Of a DNA stretch of 26,109 bases, positions 15,133-22,751 are shown one piece after another. Position numbers and translations under genes: made by a program. Within the stretch, counting starts at the first letter, position 1; each line of letters opens with the position of its first letter. A model generated the notes under the pieces. The model had not been told where the DNA came from and searched no databases. It worked only from the letters and a program-made list of their open reading frames with translations. Source of the stretch: CAYWKL01 sp964459095 (GTDB lineage Bacteria > Patescibacteriota > Microgenomatia > Daviesbacterales > UBA10151). Location of the stretch: assembly GCA_964459095.1 (NCBI GenBank), contig CAYWKL010000013.1, positions 1 to 26,109 of the forward strand, read 5' to 3'.

Positions 15133-16462
15133 TTTTCCCCACTATGTAACAATTATGTCTACGTGGAATATTTTGTTGCCAAAGCTAAAAAACCTAGAAG
15201 ATGTATCGTTTCAGTTTTACATTCCAATATCACACCTCCGAGGTGTTACTAAGCCGAATGTATTGACAAAATTCATTAAAGATCATAAATTGCACCAAAT
15301 GGCTAAAAATTTGCCTGATCCAAATAGCTTTATTTCCCCAAAACAGCCTATTTTTGCTTATGATATTAAAAAGCCCTGGGAAAAAGTGGTTGATAGAGGG
15401 CCAATTTGGGTTTCTAAAAAATTCCCCACATTATCTAAAGAAAAAAAATTTAAATTTTTAGGTAAAAAATTAATTTCCCCTATTATTATTGCAGCTGGCA
15501 GCTCTTCTGGTAAGAAATGGTCTGATTTTTTCTTCAAAATGGGTTTTGGCGGGGTAATTCAAAAAACTATGCGCACTGTTCCCAGAGCTTCTAACAAAGT
15601 TCCAAACATAGCTATAGTTGAAATAGATCATCCGATTGAAAGAAAGGAATTTGGAAAACCTCTAACTGCTACAAAAAATCCTGAGGATTTCAAAAAATAT
15701 TTAAGCATTACTAACTCTTTTGGTAACCCTTCACCAAATATGACTACCTGGGGAAACACTTTAAGAGAGCAAGTTAAAGGAAAATCAGATGGGCAAATAT
15801 TGGGTTGTTCCCTAACAGCTACAACTTCTGAAAAAGAGAAAAGTTGTACAGTGCTTTTAGGAGAGAATGTACCCGCTTCATTAATTATTGAAACAGCATC
15901 AGATTTACTTTCCGCTGCCTGCGTTGCTGCTACAAATGGTGCCGATTTTATAGAACTAAATTTAGCTTGTCCTAATGTTACAGAAAATCCAGAAGAAGGA
16001 GAAATGTTCCAAAATGCAAAATTAGTAAACTATACTTTAACCCGCTTTAAAAGAATGTTTCCAAGTGTTCCAATTGGATTTAAGTTTGGGATATATAAAT
16101 CCAAAGAGCAAATGAAAAAAGTTTTTGCCTCAGGAGGAGAAAACTTAGATTATGTTTCTGGGATTAATGCAGTCCCCTCAACAGTTACAGCAAAAGATGG
16201 ATCTGATATTTTACCTGGAAGAAAAACTTCAGGAGTAGCAGGAAAAGCTGATCAAATAATAGCTTTAGAGCACATTGAATGGGCAGCAAAAGTAAGAAAA
16301 GAGCTTGGGTTAAAATATGAGATTTTAGGTTGTGGGGGAGTAGTAGAAGTTAGTGATGTGGATAGATTTTTAGCTGCAGGTGCTGATGCAGTCCAAGTTG
16401 CAACTATAGCTTTAGCTGATCCTTTATTTGCCTACAAATATCATGTTACACCCTCCGGGTGA
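15122..16462 (+). CDS. pyrD: Dihydroorotate dehydrogenase-family protein, class 1-like
   Basis: Oxidises dihydroorotate to orotate with FMN. The barrel begins near residue 115 (ISPIIIAAGSSSGKKW). Signature segments are NSFGNPSPNMT, ELNLACPNV, where Cys stands at the class 1 catalytic-base position, and GCGGVVEVSDVDRFLAAGADAVQVATIAL. The roughly 115 residues ahead of the barrel are an unusual extension, and I recognise nothing in them. The extension contains a 20-nt palindromic element read as ISHLRGV, identical to one in the Clp-like gene. Another copy supplies the last residues (TPSG) and the TGA stop. The start at 15122 is the longest; ATG 15155 (MSTWNIL) is equally possible. It is divergent from the other pyr genes. 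Confidence 0.88.
   Translation: MCITFPHYVTIMSTWNILLPKLKNLEDVSFQFYIPISHLRGVTKPNVLTKFIKDHKLHQMAKNLPDPNSFISPKQPIFAYDIKKPWEKVVDRGPIWVSKKFPTLSKEKKFKFLGKKLISPIIIAAGSSSGKKWSDFFFKMGFGGVIQKTMRTVPRASNKVPNIAIVEIDHPIERKEFGKPLTATKNPEDFKKYLSITNSFGNPSPNMTTWGNTLREQVKGKSDGQILGCSLTATTSEKEKSCTVLLGENVPASLIIETASDLLSAACVAATNGADFIELNLACPNVTENPEEGEMFQNAKLVNYTLTRFKRMFPSVPIGFKFGIYKSKEQMKKVFASGGENLDYVSGINAVPSTVTAKDGSDILPGRKTSGVAGKADQIIALEHIEWAAKVRKELGLKYEILGCGGVVEVSDVDRFLAAGADAVQVATIALADPLFAYKYHVTPSG
15227..15246 (+). repeat. In-frame palindromic element in pyrD
   Basis: ATATCACACCTCCGAGGTGT, read as ISHLRGV, identical over 20 nt to minus-strand 6401-6382 in the clp-like gene. Confidence 0.9.
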
Positions 16463-16476
16463 TTTAGCTTTACACC
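16446..16476 (+). repeat. Palindromic element forming the pyrD 3' end
   Basis: A 31-bp copy (TTACACCC, TCC, GGGTG, then ATTTAGCTTTACACC). It supplies the last PyrD codons and the TGA stop, and lies in the 25-nt gap before convergent mreB. It is not followed by a T-run, so it is a repeat rather than a clear terminator. Confidence 0.88.
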
Positions 16477-16487
16477 TCTTCTTTACT

Positions 16488-17543
16488 CTACCTTAAATGC
16501 CCTGAGACTTTAACTCTTGAGAGGAGATCTAGATTATCTAGTAAAATTGCACAGCCGCGAACAACAGTAGTTAGCGGATCATCCGCAATCCACACAGGCA
16601 TTTTTGTCTCATCTGAAATTCTTTTATCTAAACCTCTTATTAGTGATCCTCCACCTGTAATTATTATTCCCCTCTCTAAAACATCTCCCAAAAGCTCAGG
16701 CGGGGTTTCCTCTAAAACCTCGTGAATTTCATTAATAATCTGATTTACAGTCCCGCTTAAAGCTTCTCTTATCTCGCCTGATGAAACTTTTATGGATTTA
16801 GGAAGGCCAGTTGCAAGTTCCCTTCCTCTAACTATTGAATCTTTTTCTTTTGGTAATAAATACGCACTTCCAAGCTCAATTTTTATCTCTTCAGCGCTGC
16901 GTTCACCAATAAGCATCCCATATCTCATTCTCATATAATTGATAATGTCCTGGTCCATTTCATCTCCTGCTACTCTAAGTGACCTATTTAAAACCATCCC
17001 TCCCAAAGAAATTACAGCTATTTCTGTTGTTCCTCCCCCAATATCTACTATTAAATTCCCATCAGGTTCTTCTATTCTTAACCCTGCTCCAATAGCATCT
17101 GCCATAGGCTCCTCAATTAAAAAAGCCTCCCTTGCTCCAGCAGAAAGCGCTGCATCTTGTACAGCGCGGGATTCAACTTCAGTAACCCCAGAAGGAATTC
17201 CTATAACAACTCTAGGCCTGGGGATTTTTGGAAGACGCAAACCAGATTTTGGGTTTGAGTGTATTTTTTGGATAAAATGCCTAAGCATAGCTTCAGTTGT
17301 ATCAAAATCAGAGATCACTCCATCTCGCAAGGGCCGCACAGCCTCAATTGCTGCAGGTGTTCTTCCCACCATTCTTTTAGCCTCAGTTCCTATTGCTAAA
17401 ACTTGTTTAGTTTTTTTGTGGATTGCTACAACAGAAGGCTCCCTGATAACAATTCCCTTACCCCTTACTGCCACTAAAGTATTAACTGTGCCTAAATCTA
17501 TGGCAATATCATGGGAAAATAAACTCCAAATCCTAGAGAACAT
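16488..17543 (-). CDS. mreB: Rod shape-determining actin homologue MreB
   Basis: Forms membrane-bound filaments that position cell-wall synthesis. 351 residues, standard length. The N-terminus MFSRIWSLFS is an amphipathic membrane-binding helix. Actin-fold nucleotide motifs follow: IAIDLGTVNTLV (phosphate 1), NLIVDIGGGTTEIAVISLGG (phosphate 2) and GIIITGGGSLIRGL (adenosine). It is separate from mreC-mreD-mrdA, about 5 kb away, but transcribed in the same direction. It has its own promoter with a very short leader. It ends convergently 25 nt from pyrD. Confidence 0.97.
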   Translation of the reverse strand: MFSRIWSLFSHDIAIDLGTVNTLVAVRGKGIVIREPSVVAIHKKTKQVLAIGTEAKRMVGRTPAAIEAVRPLRDGVISDFDTTEAMLRHFIQKIHSNPKSGLRLPKIPRPRVVIGIPSGVTEVESRAVQDAALSAGAREAFLIEEPMADAIGAGLRIEEPDGNLIVDIGGGTTEIAVISLGGMVLNRSLRVAGDEMDQDIINYMRMRYGMLIGERSAEEIKIELGSAYLLPKEKDSIVRGRELATGLPKSIKVSSGEIREALSGTVNQIINEIHEVLEETPPELLGDVLERGIIITGGGSLIRGLDKRISDETKMPVWIADDPLTTVVRGCAILLDNLDLLSRVKVSGHLR

Positions 17544-17552
17544 TTGAATTGG

Positions 17553-17581
17553 AGTGTAGCATAGAGGTTGCCACCAGACAA
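17553..17581 (-). promoter_or_regulatory. mreB promoter
   Basis: Minus strand TTGTCT (17581-17576), 17-nt spacer, TACACT (17558-17553) with an upstream TGC giving an extended -10. The start lies only a few bases before the ATG at 17543. It overlaps the divergent promoter of the ligase gene. Confidence 0.65.
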
Positions 17582-17596
17582 CACAATGATTTAAGA
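17568..17596 (+). promoter_or_regulatory. Promoter of the O-antigen ligase-like gene
   Basis: TTGCCA (17568-17573), 17-nt spacer, TTAAGA (17591-17596). Its -35 falls inside the mreB promoter, so the two promoters overlap and may exclude each other. Confidence 0.5.
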
Positions 17597-17612
17597 TTTA
17601 CCAAGTATTATT

Positions 17613-19706
17613 ATGACCCAAAAAATCTTAACCTTCTCTTTTTTTGCTTTATTTTTTCTTACCCCCCTAATTTGGACACCATGGAATTATGAGTTATTTG
17701 AATATAACAAAATGCTTTTTATTTACGGGCTTACTGTTATTATTTTAGGAGTTTGGGGTATTAGGGCTATTAGGGAAAAGAAACTGACAATTAAAAGTAC
17801 TCCTCTAGATATTCCTCTTCTTTTATTTCTACTGGCTAACATATTGTCCACAATTTTTTCTATAGATCCTCATACTTCTATTTGGGGGTATTATTCACGC
17901 TCAAATGGAGGGTTACTCTCTATTATTTCTTATATTGCCCTTTACTACGCATTTGTTTCCAACTTTACTAAAGAATATGTTTTTAAATTTTTAAAAGCAA
18001 TGCTTTGGGGAGGATTTCTTGTAGCTTTATATGCTATACCAGAGCACTTTGGAGTTTCCCCATCTTGTGTAGCTTTAACAGGTAAGTTTGGCGCTAATTG
18101 TTGGGTGCAGGATGTCCAGGCTAGGGTTTTTGCCACTTTAGGCCAGCCTAATTGGTTAGCAGCATATCTGGCTATGCTAATTTTCCCCTGTATCTATTTT
18201 ATCTTAACAGCAAAGTCCAAACTCTCCCTTACTATATACTCCATACTACTTGCTTCATACTACCTCGCTTTCACTTTTACCTATTCAAGGGGGGCCACCT
18301 TAGGCTTTCTAGCAGGCCTTGGGGTATTTATAGTCTTACAAGTTTTAGCTTTGCACCCCAAGGGTGTGAACTTAAAGTTATTTAGTTCTCTAATGACAAT
18401 CTTAGCAATTTTTTTACTTATTAACCTTCTTTTTGGCTCTGCCCTAACTGGAGATTTTAAGTTAATAAAACAAGTTACTCCTCCAAGACCTACTATTTCC
18501 CTTTCTTCAGCTTCTACCCAACTTGAAACAGGTGGAACTGAATCTGGACAAATTAGATTAATTGTTTGGAAAGGAGCATTAGAAATTTTTAAACACTATC
18601 CAATTTTTGGCTCAGGTGTAGAAACTTTTGCCTATTCTTACTATAACTTTAGACCAGCTGCTCACAATCTAGTTTCTGAATGGGATTTTTTATATAACAA
18701 AGCACACAATGAGTACTTAAATTACCTGGCTACTACAGGTCTGTTAGGTTTTGCTTCCTACTGTATAATGATTATAACCTTTATAATATTTATACTAAAA
18801 AAACTAAAAAGTAAGAATCTAGTACTTTTATCTCTCTTAGCATCTTATACCAGCTTCTTAGTTCAAAACATCTTCGGTTTCTCAGTAGTTATGATAGCTT
18901 TATTTTTCTTTTTGTTCCCTGCTTTCTCTTTTTTGTCCTCAGACTCTCTAAGATCTTTCAACATTAAGTTTCCAATCCCAGACTTTAAAGGAGAGAAATC
19001 CCCTATTTTAAGAATGGTAAAAATTATAACCTTGGCAATAATTTATTTTATTGTTATAACTTTAACCCTATATTTCCTTTACTCTATCTTTAAAATCTGG
19101 ACTGCTGATACTATTTTTTCAAGAGGAGTAAATTACTCTAATGCAGGGAATCCTGGAAGAGCATACAATGAGCTTTTTGATGCTGTTTCTCTAAATCCAG
19201 ATGAACCTTTATTTAAAAGTGAGCTTGGGTTTGCAGCTGCTGCCTCATCTGTCTCCCTTGCAACTGAGGATGCTTCTTTATCAAGCAGGCTAAAAAAACA
19301 AGCAATTCTAGAAACTCAAAAGTCCTTAAGCTTAAGCCCTAAGAATTTATCACTTTTTAGAACAGCAGTAAGAACTTATTATGCCCTCTCAAACATTGAT
19401 CCTAAATATAATCAAATTACTCTTCATGCAATTGATGAATCTATAAACTTAGCTCCTACTGACGCTAAACTTTACTACAACAAGGCCTTAATTTTGGCAA
19501 ATTTAGAAAGGATGGATGAGGCTATAAAGGAGATGCAAAAAGCTATCAAACTTAAACCAAACTATAGGGAAGCAATTTTAAGTTTAGGGCAGTTTTATTT
19601 AAGTGAAGGTGATAAAGAAAAAGCTAAAAAACAGGCTGATATTGTACTTAAACTTATCCCAAATGATAAAGATGGGTTAAAATTAATGGAAGAGATAAAA
19701 AAGTGA
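17613..19706 (+). CDS. O-antigen ligase/polymerase-like membrane protein with C-terminal TPRs
   Basis: Member of the Wzy/WaaL/PglL-type group that transfers or polymerises lipid-linked glycans at the outer face of the membrane. About 11 membrane segments occupy residues 1-500. Diagnostic parts are YSRGATLGFLAGLG, the large external loop between later helices, and NKAHNEYLNYLATTGLLGF, the HNxYL motif of the family. The region after about residue 490 carries tetratricopeptide repeats (AYNELFDAVSLNPDEP, AKLYYNKALILANLERMDEA, YREAILSLGQFYLSEGDKEKA). Two repeat insertions lie in frame: a 7-nt array at 18228 and a palindromic element giving LALHPKGVN. Its substrate is unknown; cell-surface or pilin glycosylation is a reasonable guess. 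It overlaps the next gene. Confidence 0.85.
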   Translation: MTQKILTFSFFALFFLTPLIWTPWNYELFEYNKMLFIYGLTVIILGVWGIRAIREKKLTIKSTPLDIPLLLFLLANILSTIFSIDPHTSIWGYYSRSNGGLLSIISYIALYYAFVSNFTKEYVFKFLKAMLWGGFLVALYAIPEHFGVSPSCVALTGKFGANCWVQDVQARVFATLGQPNWLAAYLAMLIFPCIYFILTAKSKLSLTIYSILLASYYLAFTFTYSRGATLGFLAGLGVFIVLQVLALHPKGVNLKLFSSLMTILAIFLLINLLFGSALTGDFKLIKQVTPPRPTISLSSASTQLETGGTESGQIRLIVWKGALEIFKHYPIFGSGVETFAYSYYNFRPAAHNLVSEWDFLYNKAHNEYLNYLATTGLLGFASYCIMIITFIIFILKKLKSKNLVLLSLLASYTSFLVQNIFGFSVVMIALFFFLFPAFSFLSSDSLRSFNIKFPIPDFKGEKSPILRMVKIITLAIIYFIVITLTLYFLYSIFKIWTADTIFSRGVNYSNAGNPGRAYNELFDAVSLNPDEPLFKSELGFAAAASSVSLATEDASLSSRLKKQAILETQKSLSLSPKNLSLFRTAVRTYYALSNIDPKYNQITLHAIDESINLAPTDAKLYYNKALILANLERMDEAIKEMQKAIKLKPNYREAILSLGQFYLSEGDKEKAKKQADIVLKLIPNDKDGLKLMEEIKK
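18228..18262. repeat. Heptanucleotide repeat array in ligase gene
   Basis: Five degenerate 7-nt units including TATACTC and CATACTA (twice), encoding part of a membrane helix (TIYSILLASYYLA). Confidence 0.65.
18345..18371 (+). repeat. In-frame palindromic element in ligase gene
   Basis: TTAGCTTTGCACCC, CAA, GGGTGTGAAC, read as LALHPKGVN. It shares TTAGCTTTGCACCCC with the fmt copy at 21621, and both copies encode LALHP. Confidence 0.85.
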
Positions 19707-20002
19707 AAAAACTCTCTAAAATTTTAGATGAGGTGAAAAATCCCAATAGGCCAAAGAATTTATCTAAAGAATTCCAGGTTTATGGGGTATATTTAGCAGA
19801 ATCCCTAAGGGATACTAAACACTATTCCCTCTATATTAAATATGCAAAAGAGTACCCAAGGGAAGTTTTAGATGAGGCTCTAACATTTACAAAAGGCTAC
19901 ACAGCTGCTAGATCTAAAGCCAAAGTCTTTATGTGGAAACTGAAAGAACTCAAAACAACACGCCCCTCCTCCGGAGGCCAAATGTCAAAAGTCAAAACTT
20001 GA
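19703..20002 (+). CDS. Small helical protein coupled to the ligase gene
   Basis: 99 residues, Lys/Glu-rich, largely helical, with no signal or membrane segment; I do not recognise a family. It starts at GTG overlapping the upstream stop (GTGA), so it is translationally coupled. The core (EFQVYGVYLAESLRDTKHYSLYIKYAKEYP, split here as EFQVYGVYLAESLRD and HYSLYIKYAKEYP) reads as a conserved compact domain. The last 15 residues look acquired: they are encoded by a CCTCCGGAGG palindrome and a 7-nt repeat array (19981-20008) that supplies the stop codon. It may assist the ligase or its TPR region; this is only positional inference. Confidence 0.7.
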   Translation: MKKLSKILDEVKNPNRPKNLSKEFQVYGVYLAESLRDTKHYSLYIKYAKEYPREVLDEALTFTKGYTAARSKAKVFMWKLKELKTTRPSSGGQMSKVKT

Positions 20003-20008
20003 AAGTAA
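19981..20008. repeat. Heptanucleotide repeat array at the end of the 99-aa gene
   Basis: Four units such as AATGTCA, AAAGTCA and AAAGTAA. It encodes the last residues (QMSKVKT) and the stop of the 99-aa protein. The peptide echoes QMSKLK, encoded by the array in topA. Confidence 0.7.
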
Positions 20009-20011
20009 GGT

Positions 20012-20137
20012 AGTTCTCGACTGTCGCTCGAACAATATTTTTTATTCTTCGATCCCGATGGAATCGAGGATTCTCGACTAAGTCGGAACTGAAATGGAGA
20101 AGTACATAATATTTGCGATTTGAGATTTAAGATTTGA
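20012..20137. repeat. Nested palindromic repeat and heptad array in convergent intergenic gap
   Basis: Outer arms AGTTCTCGACT (20012-20022) and AGTCGGAACT (20081-20090) are inverted with one extra base. A nested stem TCTTCGAT/ATCGAGGA lies inside. After it, 20110-20137 holds 7-nt units GATTTGA and GATTTAA. The gap separates convergent genes and may end transcription from both sides, but it has no classical stem plus T-run. Confidence 0.65.
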
Positions 20138-20139
20138 CA

Positions 20140-20760
20140 TTACCCAAGGTGAGCATGATCATTCCAGGTAATTAACTTAAAGTCTCCATTATTTAACTCT
20201 AAAACTGTTATTCCTGTATTTTTAATCCTTAAAAAGAAATAAATTTTATCAAAAAGTTCAGGGGTAATATTGTTGCCGAAAATTAAAACAGAAATCAAAA
20301 CTTTCATTATCCCTTCATGCATTACCAAAACTACATCGCCGTATTCCATATCCTCAAGCATTTTTATTATTCTTTTTGCCCTACCTACTAAATCAAAAAA
20401 ATTCTCCTCATCTGAGTAGTGCCACATTGGATTATTAGTGTGGGATGCAATTTCTTCTTTGATCCTTTCAATTTCTGGATCCTTGTACTTTTTACCGATC
20501 ATTTGTGACGGTTTTGTAAGCTCCTTCAAATCTTCTACATACTCAATATCCTTACCTGTTATATCTTTTATCATTTCAGCTGTCTGTATTGTCCTTTTGT
20601 AGGGTGATGAAAAAATTTTGTCTACCTTTATGTTTTTAAACCTGTTAGCTAAAGATTTAGATTGTTTCAAACCAGTTTTGGAAAGTAGGGTATCAGGAAA
20701 TTGATAGACATCTTTAGCATTTAAATTTGTTTCTCCGTGTCTAACTAAATAAATTTTCAT
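20140..20760 (-). CDS. Histidine phosphatase-superfamily protein
   Basis: Phosphoglycerate-mutase-like phosphatase fold, 206 residues. The catalytic phospho-acceptor is in YLVRHGETNLNA, the second Arg in FSSPYKRTIQTAEMI, and the second catalytic His in VVLVMHEGIM. Cofactor-independent mutase activity is unlikely for this short form; a phosphatase of unknown substrate is the safest reading. It is transcribed divergently from def, from an extended -10 promoter with almost no leader. Confidence 0.88.
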   Translation of the reverse strand: MKIYLVRHGETNLNAKDVYQFPDTLLSKTGLKQSKSLANRFKNIKVDKIFSSPYKRTIQTAEMIKDITGKDIEYVEDLKELTKPSQMIGKKYKDPEIERIKEEIASHTNNPMWHYSDEENFFDLVGRAKRIIKMLEDMEYGDVVLVMHEGIMKVLISVLIFGNNITPELFDKIYFFLRIKNTGITVLELNNGDFKLITWNDHAHLG

Positions 20761-20769
20761 AAGAATATG

Positions 20770-20778
20770 ATTATACCA
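20770..20778 (-). promoter_or_regulatory. Extended -10 promoter of the histidine phosphatase gene
   Basis: Minus strand TGGTATAAT (20778-20770), with the start codon 10 nt after the -10. The -35 is weak. It is the same 9-mer as at the mreC operon promoter. Confidence 0.65.
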
Positions 20779-20813
20779 GTTTTTTCAGATCAGCTTGTAG
20801 AAAAAATAAGGTT

Positions 20814-21353
20814 ATGTCAAAATTGTCCAATAATATGGATATAGTACTAGCTCCTAACCCAAGACTTAGAACAAAAACCAAGCCTGTTAGAAATATTTCA
20901 GATGGACTTTTAAAAATTGCAGATGAGATGATTAAGGTAACCAAATCCTACACAGATCCCGAGGGAGTGGGTTTAGCCAGTACCCAGATAGGAAGAGATG
21001 AAAAAATGTTTGTAATGAAAACAAAAGACAATAATTTTAGAGTGGTTTTTAATCCAGAAATTTTGTCCTACAGTAAAAAAACAAAAGTTTTTTTTGAAGG
21101 GTGTCTTTCTATTCCAAATTATTACGGGCAGGTTAAAAGGCCAACCACTATAAAGGTTAAGTTTGTTCAGGAGAATGGAAATATCATAACTTTAAGTTTG
21201 ACTGGAATAGAGGCTTGGATTTTTCAACATGAGTGTGAACATTTAGAGGGCAGACTTTTTGTAGACAAAGTTTTGGAACAGGGCTCTAGAATGTTTAAAG
21301 TTGTAGGAAAAGATAGAGCTGGTGCAGATATTTTTGAAGAGATGACACTTTAG
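20814..21353 (+). CDS. def: Peptide deformylase
   Basis: Removes the formyl group from nascent N-terminal Met. All three family motifs are present: GVGLASTQIG (motif 1), EGCLSIP with the metal Cys (motif 2) and QHECEHLEG (motif 3, HExxH). The 179-residue length is typical. The ATG at 20814 follows a TAAGG sequence; ATG 20835 (MDIVLAPNP) is an alternative nearer to the usual family start. It lies 30 nt upstream of fmt, in the usual def-fmt pair. It ends with TAG, one of several genes showing TAG is a normal stop here. Confidence 0.96.
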   Translation: MSKLSNNMDIVLAPNPRLRTKTKPVRNISDGLLKIADEMIKVTKSYTDPEGVGLASTQIGRDEKMFVMKTKDNNFRVVFNPEILSYSKKTKVFFEGCLSIPNYYGQVKRPTTIKVKFVQENGNIITLSLTGIEAWIFQHECEHLEGRLFVDKVLEQGSRMFKVVGKDRAGADIFEEMTL

Positions 21354-21381
21354 TGTAACCTTTAAGTATAATCGAAGGATC

Positions 21382-21416
21382 TTATGATTAATAATTTAAG
21401 ATTTAAGAATAAGCAA
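21382..21416. repeat. Heptanucleotide repeat array at the fmt start
   Basis: Degenerate 7-nt units such as TTAAGAT and TTAAGAA. It contains the fmt ATG and encodes its first residues. Confidence 0.5.
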
Positions 21417-22466
21417 ACTAATCTTTTTCCTACCCCATTTCCTATTCCACAAACTCTTAAGTTAAACCCTTTGTTTCTAAATCAAGAAAAAGATTTAAAA
21501 AAATTTCTCAAGAAACAAAATACTCACGATGAAATCTCAATTGTTTATTTTGGAACTTCAGAATTCAGTGCTTATATATTAGAAAAATTAATTTTGTTTA
21601 CCCAAAATCCTCCCCAAAACTTAGCTTTGCACCCCGGGGGTGCAAGCGTGAACTTTAGAAGATATAGTATACAAGCAGTTGTTACCAATCCTGATAAACC
21701 AGCTGGAAGAAAGAAAGTTAATAGGCAATCCCCAGTAGCTTTGGTTGCTTTAAAATATAATCTTCTTACCTTAAAACCTACCAAGTTAGATAAGGAATTT
21801 ATGGAAAACCACTTCACACTTTTAGAAGCTGAAATTTTTATTGTAGTAGCGTATGGACAAATTCTGCTAGCAGATTATCTTAAGATTCCTACTCTTGGAG
21901 GTATTAATGTACACGGATCGCTGCTTCCAAAATACAGAGGCGCATCTCCAATACAAAGTTCAATTCTAAATGGAGACAAAGTTACTGGGATAACAATAAT
22001 GTTAATGGATGAAAAATTAGATCATGGGCCCATACTTTTTACAAAGAAGATTAGTATATCAGATAAGGATACTTATGAGAATTTGAGTAAAAAAATGTCC
22101 CAAGAGGCTGCAGAAGTTTTACCTAAAGTTCTGGATGATTTTGTCACTGGAAAAATCAAACTCTTGGTACAAGATCACGCTATAGCTTCATATTGTACCC
22201 GGATAAAAAAAGAGTCTGGATATTTTAACATTGATAATCCTCTACCTCCTGAAAAATTAGATAGAATGATTAGGGCATACTATCCTTGGCCAGGGGTTTG
22301 GACACTTTGGAATGGCAAAGTAGTTAAATTTTTACCTCCCTCTAGTCATCCTGATCCGGCGAATGCCGGAGAAGGATCTATTCTTATCCAGATGGAAGGA
22401 AAGCAAAAAACTAAGTTAAAAGATTTCCTAAATGGCTATCCAGATTTTCCAATCAAAGAAATTTAA
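21384..22466 (+). CDS. fmt: Methionyl-tRNA formyltransferase
   Basis: Formylates initiator Met-tRNA using 10-formyl-tetrahydrofolate. The core has YFGTSEFSA (usual N-terminus), VVTNPDKPAGRKK, the catalytic NVHGSLLPKYRGASPIQ and DHGPIL. A C-terminal OB-like domain follows (YPWPGVWTLWNGKVVKF). At 360 residues it is long, because about 52 residues precede the normal start and no in-frame Met lies closer. This extension begins inside a 7-nt repeat array. A palindromic element gives LALHPGGASVNF at about 80-90, and a perfect hairpin encodes HPDPANAGEGS at about 322-333. It follows def, and its stop overlaps the stop of convergent rpmB. Confidence 0.94.
   Translation: MINNLRFKNKQTNLFPTPFPIPQTLKLNPLFLNQEKDLKKFLKKQNTHDEISIVYFGTSEFSAYILEKLILFTQNPPQNLALHPGGASVNFRRYSIQAVVTNPDKPAGRKKVNRQSPVALVALKYNLLTLKPTKLDKEFMENHFTLLEAEIFIVVAYGQILLADYLKIPTLGGINVHGSLLPKYRGASPIQSSILNGDKVTGITIMLMDEKLDHGPILFTKKISISDKDTYENLSKKMSQEAAEVLPKVLDDFVTGKIKLLVQDHAIASYCTRIKKESGYFNIDNPLPPEKLDRMIRAYYPWPGVWTLWNGKVVKFLPPSSHPDPANAGEGSILIQMEGKQKTKLKDFLNGYPDFPIKEI
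21621..21653 (+). repeat. In-frame palindromic element in fmt
   Basis: TTAGCTTTGCACCCC, G, GGGGTGCAA: perfect 9-bp arms at 21627-21635 and 21637-21645. It encodes LALHPGGASVN. Confidence 0.9.
22348..22377 (+). repeat. Hairpin repeat in the fmt 3' region
   Basis: ATCCT-GA-TCCGGC, loop GAAT, GCCGGA-GA-AGGAT. The stems are perfect around symmetric GA internal loops, and it is in frame. It belongs to a different sequence family from the other fmt insertion. Confidence 0.8.
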
Positions 22467-22702
22467 ACTACAGCTTGAGGAGCTTCAGGAGCTCTTTTAA
22501 ATTTTCCCAGAAAATCCTTTTTAGCTATCCTCAAGCATTTTGTACAATATTTTTTACCTTTAAATACATGGAGGTTTGGGGTTTGGGTCCTTTTGGTAAT
22601 TTGGGCTCTTAAAGGCCACTCAGTTGCACCAGAGGAACCTTTTTTATGCCTTGACCAAGAAACTCTATTTGGGGATTTTCCACAATTACTACATTTAAGC
22701 AT
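22463..22702 (-). CDS. rpmB: Ribosomal protein bL28
   Basis: Large-subunit protein. ATG at 22702 gives 79 residues starting MLKCSNCGKSPNRVSWSRH, the usual L28 opening. An upstream in-frame ATG would add 12 residues unlike the family. Four Cys (CSNC, CTKC) form a zinc site. PNLHVF and KYCTKCLRIAKK are the diagnostic C-terminal segments. The short tail KFKRAPEAPQAVV is species-specific. It is convergent with fmt, with stop codons overlapping by two bases. Confidence 0.92.
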   Translation of the reverse strand: MLKCSNCGKSPNRVSWSRHKKGSSGATEWPLRAQITKRTQTPNLHVFKGKKYCTKCLRIAKKDFLGKFKRAPEAPQAVV

Positions 22703-22751
22703 GGATAGAAATATATCATAAAAAGCCTTGAATCTCAACCTAAATTTTTAT

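Noticed and set aside
16446..16476. Intrinsic terminator between pyrD and mreB
   Set aside because: The stem is present but no T-run follows on either strand, and the sequence matches the dispersed element found inside genes.
16939..17547. 202-codon plus-strand ORF
   Set aside because: Antisense shadow of mreB; its translation shows Ser/Pro-rich shadow composition and no domain.
22463..22738. Longer start for rpmB at 22738
   Set aside because: The extra 12 residues are unlike L28, whose family start matches the ATG at 22702.
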